64,000 bases of DNA from Mytilus californianus (taxonomy: Eukaryota > Mollusca > Bivalvia > Mytilida > Mytilidae), in contig NW_026262668.1 in the NCBI RefSeq assembly GCF_021869535.1, positions 63,270,058 through 63,334,057 on the forward strand, written 5' to 3'. The position numbers were made by a program, and so were the translations under genes. Positions 20,401 through 32,159 of this stretch are shown in pieces (the first letter of the stretch is position 1; every line of letters begins with the position of its first letter). The notes below the pieces were generated by a model. The model saw only the letters and a list, made by a program, of their open reading frames with translations, did no database searches and was not told where the DNA came from.

Positions 20401-21765
20401 ATATTCAAATTTTGCAAAACTTACAATTTTAGAGGTTTGTTTCGTACATCGTTAAAAACTGGTTGCGCGATAAATATCAAGAAATTTTGATATCTTTAGC
20501 GTATTGGCAACATCTTTTTGTTTATTAAAAAATGCATTTTTATATATCCAGAATGCGGTTATATCGGTGGAAGACGAGTTAACATATTTAAAACTTTCAA
20601 ATAAACTTACACAAAGTAACGACTTAAAACAAAGGTCTACAAATGTACTTCGTCAAATCTATTTGGTTCCATTCTAATTCCTACAAATACCTCTTCGATT
20701 GTTTCGAAGTAATTCTTTAAAAAATCTTCTCTCAAATGTTAAAAACTAAATTCTTATTCTATTTATAATGATTTCTTTCACATTGATAATATGTAGGTTT
20801 CCAAAAATTTAAATGAATCAATAATAACACCACGCACAGTGGCAAATATTACATTTTAAAATATATTCAAAAGAAACTGAATGATGACTGGATAAACATT
20901 GTGATGGTCAAATCTGCAGAAAGTATGTTTCAGGATATAAACAAAAATGCCATACTTGCATACACATCCATATAAAGAATGCAATATCTAAATATTATAA
21001 AACTATCTCCGTTTAGTATTGTGTCAAGCAACAACTGTTAGAAATCGCAGTATAAAAAAAATGCATGTTTAATTTCATTCTTTTCAAGAATTCAGTTGAT
21101 GAATAAAAGCAGAAATTCCCAGAATTTGATGTTTAGAATAATTGCCCTTAACTTTTAGTATCTTATACCTGTTAATGGGCATATGCCCGCCTCAGTAATT
21201 TCCTTCAAACATGACCCAAACATTAATTTTCGGTGTTATTTTGTTGAAGAAGATATACAAAAAAGAAAAGAAGTCAAAATACGAAGACGAAAAAAAAAAC
21301 AACAATCTGATTTCTATTGTGTAAATAACAATGTATCTTTTCGTACAAATAATTCAATACAGATTAAAATAATCACGCTATTGCTACAACTGTATAAAAA
21401 ATATTACCTATCTTTTTTATAATGTTGATGTGGGACTATTTCGTAAAATTTGTTAAAAGTGTTTCCACAGTCATCTAGCCATCATTATACATAAACGGTA
21501 GTCAGTATTGATCAAAACTGAAACTAGCAGCTCTTTTCCATAGTTCTAAAGATGTGATGTATATATACAAATGACACATACAATTTACAATGTCCTCACT
21601 GGGACCCGCGGAGCTGAATCGTACATATCCTTGTTTGGGGAGACAACACTTTTCGCGCATTTTCTCAACAAAATATGTCACTGTAACACAATGGTAACAT
21701 ATCGATTACAATGTTTATCTCTAAAACTAATATCCTTCTTAGCTTAACATTTTTGTCATTTACAC
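20401..21765. other. Intergenic, nothing recognised
   Basis: AT-rich. The 79-codon frame at 21183-21422 is lysine/asparagine-rich and has no recognisable domain. Confidence 0.6.
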
Positions 21766-22310
21766 TTTCTCTCTATCTATTATAATATAAAAGATAATAA
21801 CCAAAAACAGTAAAATTTCATAAAGATAAATTATTTCGGACAGTAACCCTACAATGGGGGGTCCAATTGGTCTGAAAATTTCATAGCAGATAGATTTTGA
21901 CTTATTCACCACTTCAACTCCATGTCACTTTTGCTCTAACTGCTATAGTTTTTGAGATAAAAGCTAAAATCTGCATTTGACCCCTATGTACTATTTATAG
22001 CCATGGCGGCCATGTTTGTTAATGAATCAAAACTTCGCATGCAATTTATAAACCAGTTACCCTAAGGAACAGTCAGTTAAAGTTTAGAAATGTTAGGCCC
22101 AGTAGTTTCAGAGGAGAAGATTTTTAAATGTTAGCAAACATGATGAACAAATTGTGTAAAAGTGTCTTTAAAGGGCAATAACTCCTTAAGGGGTCAATTG
22201 ACAATTTTGGTCATATTAACTTTTGTGTAGATCTTAATTTGCTGAACATTTTCGCTGTTTACAGTTTATCTTTATCTTATAATATTCAATAATATTCAAG
22301 ATAATAACGC
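21766..22310 (+). repeat. Dispersed bivalve repeat
   Basis: Contains 'gtccaattggtctgaaaatt', 'ccatggcggccatgtttgtt' and 'agggcaataactccttaagg' followed by ggggtcaattgacaatttt, phrases I know as common bivalve interspersed repeats (recall). It includes a short internal direct repeat of 'gataataac' contexts near both ends. No ORF. Confidence 0.55.
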
Positions 22311-23065
22311 AGTCGTATACGTTCGTAACAGATTCCTACGGATCGGGAATGGTCCGTAGAGGTCGGCCAAGCACCCCGACAATTAGGTGCATCCCGTAAC
22401 ATTCGGGGAAACTCAGCCGATTTTGTCTAGTCGGATTACAATCGTGACTATGTCGTGACAGATTTTGCTGTATCGGATCAAAATAGAAACAAAGTTCTGT
22501 GTTTTCTGGACGGTATCCTGTGGAACGGGCATGATCTGGAGAAATTTGTCATTGCTGTTTTTTGGCCGATTAGGTCCAGATTTCATCCAGATCTTGGCGA
22601 ATGCGAACCGTCTTTGTTCCGGAACAGTGACGTTATTAATACGAAATTCGGCAATTATACCCACGTCGGAGCCCCGACAATTACAGAACACGATACAGAC
22701 AAAGCCGTTTGCCTTGCGGTACAGCAGACTGTGATAAGATTGCGTTCCGGTAGTACCTGATCATTCCGAATATGGCGATTTTTTTAAAAGACGGGACTAT
22801 CACATTAAACAGTTTTCTAACGGATATCTTCCGTCAACGTCGGTTTACTGTCTGGTCACTGTCTGATTTCTGTCGGATCGCATTTGGCAGAATCGGGACG
22901 CTGTCGGGACATATTCGGTCGTGTTTTACCAAATGAAAGATACAAATTGAATTAGAATCCGATTGAGAACGGGATAATCCGGTTGGAAACGGATGAATTT
23001 GGACGCTTCTTGAACAATATCTGATTTTTGTCGTAATTAGATAAATGTTACAAATTTTAATTACA
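22311..23065. other. CpG-rich anomalous segment
   Basis: About 750 bp is far richer in CpG and in TCGG/CCGA words than its surroundings (for example ggatcgggaatggtccgtag, cgacaattaggtgcatcccg, ctgtcggatcgcatttggca). It has overlapping open frames on both strands (92 and 101 codons) with no recognisable domain. It could be an unmethylated CpG island, recently inserted foreign DNA, or part of an unrecognised element. No nearby gene starts here. Confidence 0.5.
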
Positions 23066-24779
23066 GTTTGAATTTCCAGCCGCGATTCACCGGAACTTGA
23101 TCAGACTTTTGACAAATTTTGATCGGAAATATTCCTATCAAGGACGGCAGTAAAAATCGTGACTGGGACTGGTAACTGATTTTGTTTTTGGTTCAAGATT
23201 TTAGTTATGTAAGCTGTAAGATACAACTTAATTTTACTGTACCTAGACCAGAGCTGTTACAGTAAACACGTAAGTCAATGATAGATATGGCAGAGAACGA
23301 GTTACAAGTTTTAATTCTAATTGTTCAAGTATTAATCTTTACATATTTCAATCTTAATTGTAATGTATCAGTGCACAAATAAGAATTAGAAATAATAGTA
23401 TTTGACAAACAATTCAAGAAGAAAATACTGCGCTTGGTCTTTTGCTTCTAAACTTTAAGTGTACGATGTTCTTTTTATTAAAAATCAATCAAAAATAAAA
23501 TGGGTTAATTGTTTAGAAACAGTACATAGAAAAAACGATTCTTTAAAAAAATAATGCTATTGATCTAAAGGGATGGGATGAATTTATTTTCCTTTGCCTA
23601 TATTGGAATTTTGCTTGATAACCCCAGGTTCAATCATATATTACAGAACAAATGGAGAATCTGATTGTTTAGCACAGAAACTAGTCTTTTTAGAATCTCA
23701 TAAGAATTGGACGAAACCTTTTTTTCGCAGAATGATGGTACCTTTGATAATTTTTAGTTTACATTTTCTTTCTTATTGACTGAGTTGAGAGAAAAGGGCT
23801 CATTTGAACCACTTGTTAAAGAGGATTTGGTCGAAAATATTAGTCATTCAATGCTTCTGTATTTTCATGGAAATGTAAAAAAAAATGTTTACGTGAACTC
23901 AATTATAAACTTTTTACATAACATAACAAATGAATCGAAAAGGGTACAGAGTGTACATTCGTAGGCGACACAAAAAAGATAAATTTAAAAGATGACAGAA
24001 AAAAATAACAAGTCTTTTCTTGATTCTTAGTTGAATCAGGAACATATATATTGATAGATATACTGTTCCCAGGTTGAATACTATCTTAACTCGGATGGTT
24101 ATGAACCTTCCGTGTATTTGTGTGCTTGTCTAGGTATTTTTTTTTAATTTTGTATATCTTTTTAGGGGAGATATTACAAACAACATTTTTGTGCATTGAA
24201 ATTTCTTTTAAAACCCATCACGTTATGGGTTAATGGTGGTGACATCTTAAAAGTTTGAATCTAAATGTAAGTACGCGGTAGTTCAAAGGGGAAAATTTAA
24301 ATGCCATCATTCATAAGAGAATTATGAAGAAATCATATCTGTACTTCACAATTTCAGTCAAGGGGAACATCCAATATTTGGTAATATAGATTGTTCATAT
24401 ATGATCCAGATCTTTTAGAACTACCTGTGTAACAGGTTTATATCAGGCATTTTAAAAAGAACTCGGTTAATTTCTAAATCGAAGGTATGTTATCTGTTTA
24501 AAAATGAATATACATTATAAAACCACAAAAGTCATTATTATATTTAATGTGTAGACAATATACAGTATTTTTTACGCAGTAATACTTATGGTAATAGTTA
24601 ATAACCTATATATTTTCTTGAATATCAACTATGACGTAAGAATGGACACGAGAGTAATCGTGAAACATTATTTTATTCACTATTCTATAAGTATCCGGTC
24701 AGGATTTTTCAGATAAACGATTGAGTGCATCTAACTCATTTGAATCGAATAAAAATTATAATTGACTACCTTCCAATAC
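23066..24779. other. Intergenic, nothing recognised
   Basis: AT-rich. Two short + frames (23594-23964) lack domain features. No repeat family was recognised. Confidence 0.6.
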
Positions 24780-24986
24780 CATTATAAAATCAGTAAAACC
24801 CCACCCAATCCCTCATCTCTGGTATGATGTAGATACCTTGACTCAATTTGTTCAATTAATATCTTATCGATAGGGTGTCACCAGCCCAGTAGACACTACT
24901 TCACCACTGGCATGAAAATACGGTTATAGTTTTAATTGAAATTTCATGTTATAAAATTTTAGAAATCATTTTAAACTAAAAATATA
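24780..24986 (+). repeat. Dispersed repeat interrupted by an insertion
   Basis: This repeat (cagtagacactacttcacca...aatcattttaaacta) resumes at about 25985 (tggaatatatcaccctaatt) and occurs again at 27520-27660 without the insertion. The 24990-25962 element therefore inserted into it. Confidence 0.6.
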
Positions 24987-24989
24987 TAT

Positions 24990-25962
24990 GTAGGACTCGG
25001 AACCGCGGTGGTACTCCGAACCGCGATTATCACGCTTAAATGCGATTGTTTGACGCTAAAGTGCGTGTTTGATCACGCTGAAGTGCGATGGTCGCATTGT
25101 GACGCTATCTTGTTTGTAACTACGCCGAAGTGCGATGGTGGATACGCTGAAGTGCGATGGATTACATAAACTATATTTTCGACGTCGATGAAAAAGTCAA
25201 TTTGTGTGTTCAAAGCAGCTTTTCATGTTTATTAAATAAATCATCAAGAATATTAACCCGTTTAATTAAACACAGTCATAAATATGTCCAGTCCTAATGT
25301 AGCGTTGAAGTTTACTTTGGACCAAAATAAGCCAACGTTCATACAATTATTCAAGACGCTACATACAAAGGTTATTTTCTATAAAAACCAGTGATAATTT
25401 CAATGACTGAAAATGCGATAGCTGTTTAATATGCAATATAATAAGGGCCTTATAAACTCATCACCGTCAGTGGTTTTTACTGCAATTGGAGAAAATATGG
25501 AATGTTTTTGCATTCTAGTATTTGACATGAATACAACTTGTAAACAGATTTTACTACTACCAGAAAAGGAAAATAATTAGTATAGACAGGGGAAATTTAG
25601 ATAATTTAAATACTTTTTCGAAATCTACAGAAGTTTCATTTTTTACGTACTATGAAGCTTCGAATTCTCTAACTACATATGGGTCCGCAGAGAGACTTTA
25701 CGTGATATTATGGAAAAAGGTGGAACTCATGAGTGCTGCATGAGAGCTGAGATTACGTTAAGATAAACTGTAAAAGCAGAATAATGTCCCCATGCAGCAA
25801 ATTTAAAGAGAACGATCTTTCATTTAGCATGAAACTGTAACTAATGACATTTATAGACCATCGCACTTCAGCGAACAGACCATCACACTTCTGCGAAGAC
25901 CATCGCACTTCAGCGTGACCATCGCACTTCAGCGTCCCCATCGCACCTCCGAGACCTACACA
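24990..25962. mobile_element. Inverted-array DNA element, copy 1
   Basis: The ends are inverted: left tgtaggactcgga, right the reverse complement tgtaggtctcgga. Inside the left end five copies of an (A/T)CGCTGAAGTGCGATGG-type motif lie at about 25031, 25052, 25074, 25121 and 25143. Inside the right end five reverse copies (CCATCGCACTTCAGCG) lie at 25859, 25880, 25900, 25919 and 25938. The ~700-bp core has no ORF above 60 codons. Subterminal motif arrays are where transposases bind in several DNA transposon groups. A non-autonomous transposon is inferred; superfamily unknown. Confidence 0.7.
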
Positions 25963-25984
25963 GATATATATATATATATATATG
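25961..25984. repeat. (TA)n microsatellite
   Basis: About ten TA units directly beside the right end of the inverted-array element. Confidence 0.9.
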
Positions 25985-26104
25985 GAATATATCACCCTAA
26001 TTTTCCTGTTATAACATTTTGAAAATCATTTTAAACTATGGAATATATCACCCTAATGCAAAGCTCTGATTCCTTGTCCGGATTTGGCTATACATTTTTG
26101 TTCT
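25985..26104 (+). repeat. Continuation of interrupted dispersed repeat
   Basis: Contains two copies of 'ggaatatatcaccctaat' and the block 'gcaaagctctgattccttgt', which recurs at 27640-27670. The LINE copy starts just after it. Confidence 0.6.
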
Positions 26105-27420
26105 TAAATATATAATTAATAAATACCTAAAGTTGGGTCACAAAAAAATATATGCCTGCTTCATAGATTTTCGTAAGGCATTTGACACTGTTATACATGC
26201 TGGTATTATGTTTTTGTTATTGAAATATAATGTGAATGGCTATTATTACAATATATTGAATTCTATGTATAAATCTGATAAATTATGTATCAAGATAGAT
26301 CAGAAAATGACCAGGCTGTTCACATCTGAAGTCGGTGTAAGACAAGGGGATGTACTCAGTCCCAACCTATTTAATGTGTTTATAAACGAAATATCCTCTT
26401 TATTAGAAGAAAAAACTGAATGTCTTAAACTGAATAACAAAAAATGCTGGTGACTTGGTTTTAATCTCAGATACAAAAGAGAGTCTCCAAAACAAACTAA
26501 ACATTCTTTATAAATATTGTGAAAAATGGTGCCTACAGATAAATGTGAAAAAAACAAAAGTGATAATTTTTAATAAAACTGGTAGGTTACTAAAAGAAAA
26601 CTTTAGAATTGGTCATAATGATATAGATTGTGTTAAATTTTATAAATACTTAGGATTAACAATTAGTAATACTGGAAAATTTAATGAAGCCAGAAAAGAT
26701 CTTTATGAAAAGGGACTTAAAGCTAGCTTTAAATCATATCGAGATCTAAAATCATCATCACCATCAGTTAGTAGTCTTCTTCGTATATTTGACCATACTA
26801 TTAAACCCATAATCCCATATGGATGCGAAAATCGGGGTGTAATAAATATAACTAAAAAAAGGGAAAACCTTTCACTATATGAAATTTTCAAAGACTGGGA
26901 ACATGAAAAGTTAAATGTTAAATTTTGTAAATACATATTACATACTATATTATAACCATAGGAGAGTAACTTTACTATCTCAGATTGATAACAAATTCCC
27001 CAATGTAAAATATATAAATACTAATAACCTGTTTTTATGGATAATGATAAACGAAGACAACACATTTTTATCTTTATAGTGTGAATTTTCAAAGCTTAAC
27101 TTTGCAGAAAGAAAACAGCATAATTGTGCTCAATCATAATAACCATCTACCTGGCAAAAAGAAAATGTTTATTTCAACAATCAGAGTTATCTCTCTTTAT
27201 TCACTTTCTGGACTTGTATGATTTATACTCAAATGATCAATGACTTTTGTGTATGTTCTAATGTACTGTATCTAATTAACACAATCAGAGCGAGCGGAGT
27301 GAGAAAGATTGGTATGAAAGTGTGAATGATCGTGTTAAATTTTATAATGCCTGAAAGGGCCCTGTAATTAGTAAAATAAAGAATTTGAATTTGAATCTGA
27401 ATTTGAATTTATACATTAGG
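26105..27420 (+). mobile_element. 5'-truncated LINE with reverse transcriptase and (TTGAAT)n tail
   Basis: Two frames (26121-26453 and 26455-26955) make a degenerate RT. The first has YACFIDFRKAFDTV (motif A, catalytic Asp) and VGVRQGDVLSPNLFNVFINE (motif B). The second begins AGDLVLISDTKESL (motif C, normally YADD: the first Asp is Gly and the preceding residues are deleted, causing the frameshift) and goes on to VNVKK-like, YKYLGLTIS and a C-terminal region. The 3' end is a short AT-rich tail closing with aataaag then (aatttg)n at about 27377-27415, a usual LINE terminus. The start inside the RT domain shows 5' truncation at insertion. Dead copy. Confidence 0.85.
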
Positions 27421-27654
27421 TCCGGAAGAAATTGTCTAAATGCGCATCTGGTGCATTAAAATTGGTACCGTTTATATTATGACCACCACTGGGTCGATAC
27501 CTCTGCTGGTGGACGATTTGTCCCCGAGTGTATCATCAGCCTAGTAGACAGTACTATACGGATATTGTTTTGATTAATATTTGCTGTTAAAAAAATTTAG
27601 AAATCATTCTAAACTAAGTTAAGGAATATATCTCCCTCATGCAAAGCTCTGATT
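27421..27654 (+). repeat. Dispersed repeat (same family as 24780-24986)
   Basis: Shares 'agcctagtagacagtacta', 'tttagaaatcattctaaact' and 'gaatatatctccctcatgca' with the repeat split at 24.8/26.0 kb. Confidence 0.6.
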
Positions 27655-27900
27655 CCTTGTCCGGATTTGGTATAGAACTGAAGAGATGTGGTATCATTGC
27701 CAATGAGACAACTATGCACCAGAGCAAGGATTTGTATCCAGAGTTGAAATGAAGTGGTATACATAGTAGGCAAATATAGTCCATTGTGCAGCCTTAAACA
27801 ATGAGAAAATACCCATACCGTATAGTCGGCTATAAAAGGCCCCGTCATGAAAAATGTGAAACAATTCAAACGAGAAACCTAATTACCTAATTTATAACTA
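27655..27900 (+). repeat. Mussel dispersed repeat (also at 6725-6870)
   Basis: Contains 'gatgtggtatcattgccaat', 'gagacaactatgcaccagag', 'accgtatagtcggctataaa' and 'acaattcaaacgagaaacct', a repeat tail I know as very frequent in mussel DNA (recall) and seen in diverged form at 6725-6870. Confidence 0.7.
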
Positions 27901-28183
27901 TTGTCATTAGGAAAGAAAGCCACAAACGTATTTTGACATGTGTACCTTGTCTGTAACATCAACCCTGGGAAAAGGGCAACTAACAATATATATCCAGTCT
28001 CAGATCAACCCATTTGTTTTAACAAACCACGTGACCGAAATTTAAGCTTGGTCTACAACACCTTCATACACTGATACCGTACAATTAATTTATGGTTATA
28101 GTAAACGATGGTTAATTGATTAATTTGTTAAAATATGTTTCTGTTACTATGTGTTTATTTCTATATTTCCAGGAAAACTAAAC
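27901..28183 (+). other. Upstream region and 5' UTR of TRIM-like gene
   Basis: No promoter motif can be defended. A good splice acceptor (tttctatatttccag, ending at 28172) lies 11 bp before the ATG. This suggests a 5' non-coding exon further upstream and an intron ending here. Confidence 0.5.
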
Positions 28184-29845
28184 ATGGCGTCAGTATCAAG
28201 ATCTTGGTCATTTTGCGAACAACATGAGTCAGAGGAAGTAAGATTTTATTGTAAGGACTGCAAGAGTTTGATCTGTGATGACTGTATAGTTGGTAGTCAT
28301 AAAAATCACATAACTATGAAATCAAAAGAATACGGCCGTTCGCGGCGCGACCAAATTCTAAAATATCCATCGGTTGCAGGTAACACCACGATTCCAAATA
28401 TTCAGAAAATTATAAGCGAGGCTTCAGAGAGTAAAAGCAAATACAGTGATACCATAATGGACGAAACTGAATCTATCAAATCAAAACGGAAGTTAATTGA
28501 TACTATACTGGACGTTTTACAAACGGAACTAATTGATAACCTAAATAAGGCCGACCAAGAGACAAGGCAGCTATATGATATTTTTATCCAAAACCAAGAA
28601 TTTAAAGTCGACAGAATACAACAACTAGTTGACGAAATCGAATCAAAAGGAAATGATATACCAGACACAGAAATTGCTAAATATGACGTGGCACTTGAAA
28701 ATCTTGTCAAATTTGATCCATATAAAGACACGATGCCAAGCCCGAAACCACCCCAATACATTTTTGCTGAAGAAAATGTCAAGAAGGAAAAACTTCAGAA
28801 ATTTATCGGCTGCATCGAACATGTGGAAAGTAGTCAATATGAGGAACTTCCACTTGATTTACCACCAAGAGCTCCAGCAAAACCAAAGCCAAATTTACCT
28901 GAAGATTACAGGGGATATTTAAAGCCAAAGACTTTGCCCTTATCGGATTCGTACGATGAAGTGAAAAGAAAACAAGAGTTTAAAGTGCTAAGATCATTTG
29001 AAACGAAAAACAAAAACAAAATATCGTATATTGTTCCTAAAGGACAGGGACTTGAAGCTTGGGTGATTCTGGAAGAAAGTGTCACAGAGGTAGATTGCAC
29101 TAGACAAGATACAGAGATTATTCTAACACCTGTAAAAACGTTAGACCAAACACCGATATCATCATGTACAAACAAAAACAACGAGTTGTTGATTGGGTTT
29201 CAGAACAAATCGTCAATAAAACAGTTACAGGTCACTCAAAAGTCAAAACGAAAATCTTACAGCTTAAATACTGGAATCAGCATTAGTTCTGGTAAAAGCA
29301 TACTTGCTTGTTTTTGTACGTCAGCAACAACTGACGATGAACAAATCGCATGTTTCCAAGACAAACCTGCTACCGAAAATTATATACTTCGCTGGTATTT
29401 GAAGGGAAAGCCAAAGAAACAAGAAATATTTCTGACGTCTGATATTGGATTGGAAAATCCAACACAAATTTGTCAGAACCCTGATGGCGAAATTTTCATA
29501 TTATGTCGACCAGGAGGAAAAAAATCATGGATAATAATTCTCAATAAATGCTATGAAAAGAAACTTAAATATCCATCGAAGACATCAGACAAAGACATTG
29601 ACTTTGTTGGATTTGGGTTGATAAAGAACCACATCACTATTTCAGATCGGGGTAACTCTGAACAACTTTTTATAGATCTTAATGGACTGGTCATCCAAAG
29701 AGACAAGCACGACGCACCACCAGTCTGTTGTGCTGTAGATCGCTCATCTAATGTTTGGGTGGGCTTTAATGATGGAAGAGTTAAAGTGATAAACTATCAG
29801 AAAGAAAACGAGTATGCTGAGGTAAATAGTGCTACGAAATTCTGA
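28184..29845 (+). CDS. TRIM-like protein: B-box, coiled coil, C-terminal propeller-like region, no RING
   Basis: 553 codons in a single exon. I chose the ATG at 28184 (MASVSRSW) because the ATG at 28151 lies before a splice acceptor. Residues 11-43 form a B-box2 zinc finger: C-x2-H-x8-C-x2-C-x4-C-x2-C-x4-H-x2-H (CEQHESEEVRFYCKDC, then CDDCIVGSHKNH). Residues ~75-200 are a polar coiled coil. A proline-rich link (PPRAPAKPKPNLPE) follows. The last ~270 residues contain repeated strand-like blocks (NPDGEIFILC, GLIKNHITISDRG, DRSSNVWVGFNDGRVKV) like an NHL/beta-propeller fold. There is no RING, so ubiquitin-ligase activity is not expected from this protein alone. Such genes are greatly expanded in bivalves, often linked to innate immunity; the role here is unknown. 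Confidence 0.85.
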   Translation: MASVSRSWSFCEQHESEEVRFYCKDCKSLICDDCIVGSHKNHITMKSKEYGRSRRDQILKYPSVAGNTTIPNIQKIISEASESKSKYSDTIMDETESIKSKRKLIDTILDVLQTELIDNLNKADQETRQLYDIFIQNQEFKVDRIQQLVDEIESKGNDIPDTEIAKYDVALENLVKFDPYKDTMPSPKPPQYIFAEENVKKEKLQKFIGCIEHVESSQYEELPLDLPPRAPAKPKPNLPEDYRGYLKPKTLPLSDSYDEVKRKQEFKVLRSFETKNKNKISYIVPKGQGLEAWVILEESVTEVDCTRQDTEIILTPVKTLDQTPISSCTNKNNELLIGFQNKSSIKQLQVTQKSKRKSYSLNTGISISSGKSILACFCTSATTDDEQIACFQDKPATENYILRWYLKGKPKKQEIFLTSDIGLENPTQICQNPDGEIFILCRPGGKKSWIIILNKCYEKKLKYPSKTSDKDIDFVGFGLIKNHITISDRGNSEQLFIDLNGLVIQRDKHDAPPVCCAVDRSSNVWVGFNDGRVKVINYQKENEYAEVNSATKF

Positions 29846-30232
29846 TATTCAAGCAAAGAACAAATGGACTACTAGTTACATTATATTGGTATAGGGCTTA
29901 CGATTCGGCAACAAATGATTTTTAGTAAAGATGACGTTGGCCATTCTTAAAGCATTTTAGCACAATTCACCATATGCAAGACGTTGATCGCGTCGTGTTT
30001 TGGCGAATCTTTTAAAACTAGACATGTTATGTGTTACAGTAATTCAAGATATTCAAAAATAAAATATATCCATGTTATAGCTAATATACTTACAATCAGA
30101 TGTCGGTAGGGAATATGGTATTGTTATATGATATATTTAAGATAGTTATTGTTGTGGCCAAATACTGCCTAACATAACTTTGAAGTGGTTCAACACTTGG
30201 ATTCATTTAGTTCATTAATTTAGACCTGATTA
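29846..30232 (+). other. 3' UTR / downstream of TRIM-like gene
   Basis: A canonical aataaa lies at about 30059, some 210 bp after the stop (ttcaaaaataaaatatatcc), and is the likely poly(A) signal. No other feature. Confidence 0.5.
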
Positions 30233-31669
30233 ATGTTATTGCTATTCTCCCAGTTGCATATTTCCCCTTTAAAAGGGACTAATTTTCTTTGTAAAATTTC
30301 ACATCTAAAACAAGGTAACAGTCATTTGAAAACTGCACGAGGGGTTAAACTTGGACATGAAAGAAAGTCTTGCTCGCGTGTACAAATTTATATCAGGTTA
30401 TCAAGTGAGGTCACAACGTTGAAAATTAAGACTTAAGCAATATCAATGAAGAATGCAAAAAGGTAAGAAGCACAAACTTTCTGTCTTGGAGGCTGTTATA
30501 CGATAAATCATATCGTTCAAACATGAGGTCAATGTAATGTTAATTATGTCCATTAAGACGATAAAGATATCTGTTGATTTTAAGGTCACTTGGTCAAAGT
30601 CAAAATTACAGCAGTCACTGATGGAAATAAATTGGGACAAAGATTTGGTTTGTATGCATATGTTTAACCTTTACCAAACTTGGCTGGAAAATTCCCCTTG
30701 GAAAGAACGACCTTATTGAGTTTTTGGGTCAGTAGGCCGAATCAAGGTCATAATGCTAACAGAGTGAAATTTTGAAAATATTTTGTTTTTAAAGCAATTT
30801 TTTTTAGCAATAAATCAGGTCTTTGCCTATCATTGGTGGGTAATGGGCTTTCGGGTGACAAAGACCCCAATTGATAGTTAAGTCATTGACCAAAATGAAC
30901 GGTTACAGCAGCAATTAATAGACTTGAAATCTGGATAAAGTTTTGCTTCCAAACATTTAATACAAGTTGTCAGCAGATTTAAGGTTTAATCGTACTCGAC
31001 ACAAAAATATGCTTCTTCTACTACAATTCAATGAAGTTTGCAACTTTGTTTATGCATCCAAGGTGCTTCTGTAATTTTTTAGTGTTGCTTTACTTGTTCC
31101 AGTGGGTTTTATTTTGTAATTGTGTAATACTAATATTTAAAGTTGAGTGCTTTTTATAACTGATTTTTATGGAACACTCTTTTTTGTATTTTTTTTTTAT
31201 TGCACTGATTAAATGAGACATGGGTTTGCTAAATATTGGTGAAAAACAGTTGAATTAATGCCTGATAACAAGTCAATAAACTAATAAATGGTTGTCCTTG
31301 TTCATATCTTAGTGAATTTGTTCTTTAAAGAACTTGATGTTGGTATTCTCTGCAAATTTAATTCAAAACTCTGGGTTGATTTAGAGCTTTTCATACGGAA
31401 CAACCATATTGATAATTGCTAAAAAAAAGTTAATTCAGATAACTTTTCTATGGTTGAGCTTATCTCATTGTGGTTTACCACACAGTACTCCTAGTATTCA
31501 TCTGATAAGTTAAGTTTCATTTTGGTTTAAGAGAAGTATAAACAGTAAATTTTGAAATAGTTGCAATAGTTGGTCAGTAGACAGAAAGACTAATCGAACT
31601 CATTAATGAGAATGCTAACAGGTAGTAAATATAGGTTGGAAGGAAAAAGTAAAATCACAAAAATACTGA
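30233..31669. other. Intergenic with low-copy repeat traces
   Basis: 30430-30920 has the wording of bivalve dispersed repeats ('gatttggtttgtatgcatat', 'ttaccaaacttggctggaaa', 'aggtcataatgctaacagag') in two loosely similar halves. No gene is visible. Confidence 0.45.
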
Positions 31670-31870
31670 ACACCGAGGAAAATTCAAAAAGGAAAGTCCC
31701 TAATCTAATGGCAATATCAAAAGCTCAAACACATCAAACGAATGGATAACAACTGTCATATTCTTGACTTGGTACAGGCATTTTCTTATGTAGAAAATGG
31801 TGGATTGAACCTGGTTTTATAGCTAGCTAAACCTCTCACTTGTATGACAGTCGCATCAAATTCCATTATA
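31670..31870 (-). repeat. Dispersed mussel repeat (copy 2, inverted)
   Basis: Reverse-complement match to 16637-16820: 'aaaatggtggattgaacctg', 'tatagctagctaaacctctc', 'acttgtatgacagtcgc'. No coding content. Confidence 0.75.
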
Positions 31871-32159
31871 TTGACAACGATGCATGAACAAAACAAAAAG
31901 ACACAATAGGTAAAAATGTCAAAAATAGGGGTACAGCAGTCAACATTGTGTAATCATCTTAATCACTATAAAAACAAACAAATGTAACAAAGAAGCACAA
32001 AAAGGCATACATCAAATTTAACATCCTCATTTTGCTTTTAGATATTAGAAATTAGATATCCAATTAAAATTACTGATGGCACCAACATAATAATGTCCTG
32101 TTTACAGCAAATTAAAAATAAGAAATTATAAGTATCTCACAAACTTCATCAAGCATCAT
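31871..32159. other. Intergenic, nothing recognised
   Basis: AT-rich, no ORF or repeat identified. Confidence 0.6.

Noticed and set aside
22413-22760. Opposed 92- and 101-codon ORFs
   Set aside because: CpG-rich DNA is poor in stop codons on both strands; neither product has a domain and they overlap almost fully. Kept only as a compositional finding.
28402-28782. 126-codon - strand ORF
   Set aside because: Antisense shadow of the TRIM-like coding exon.
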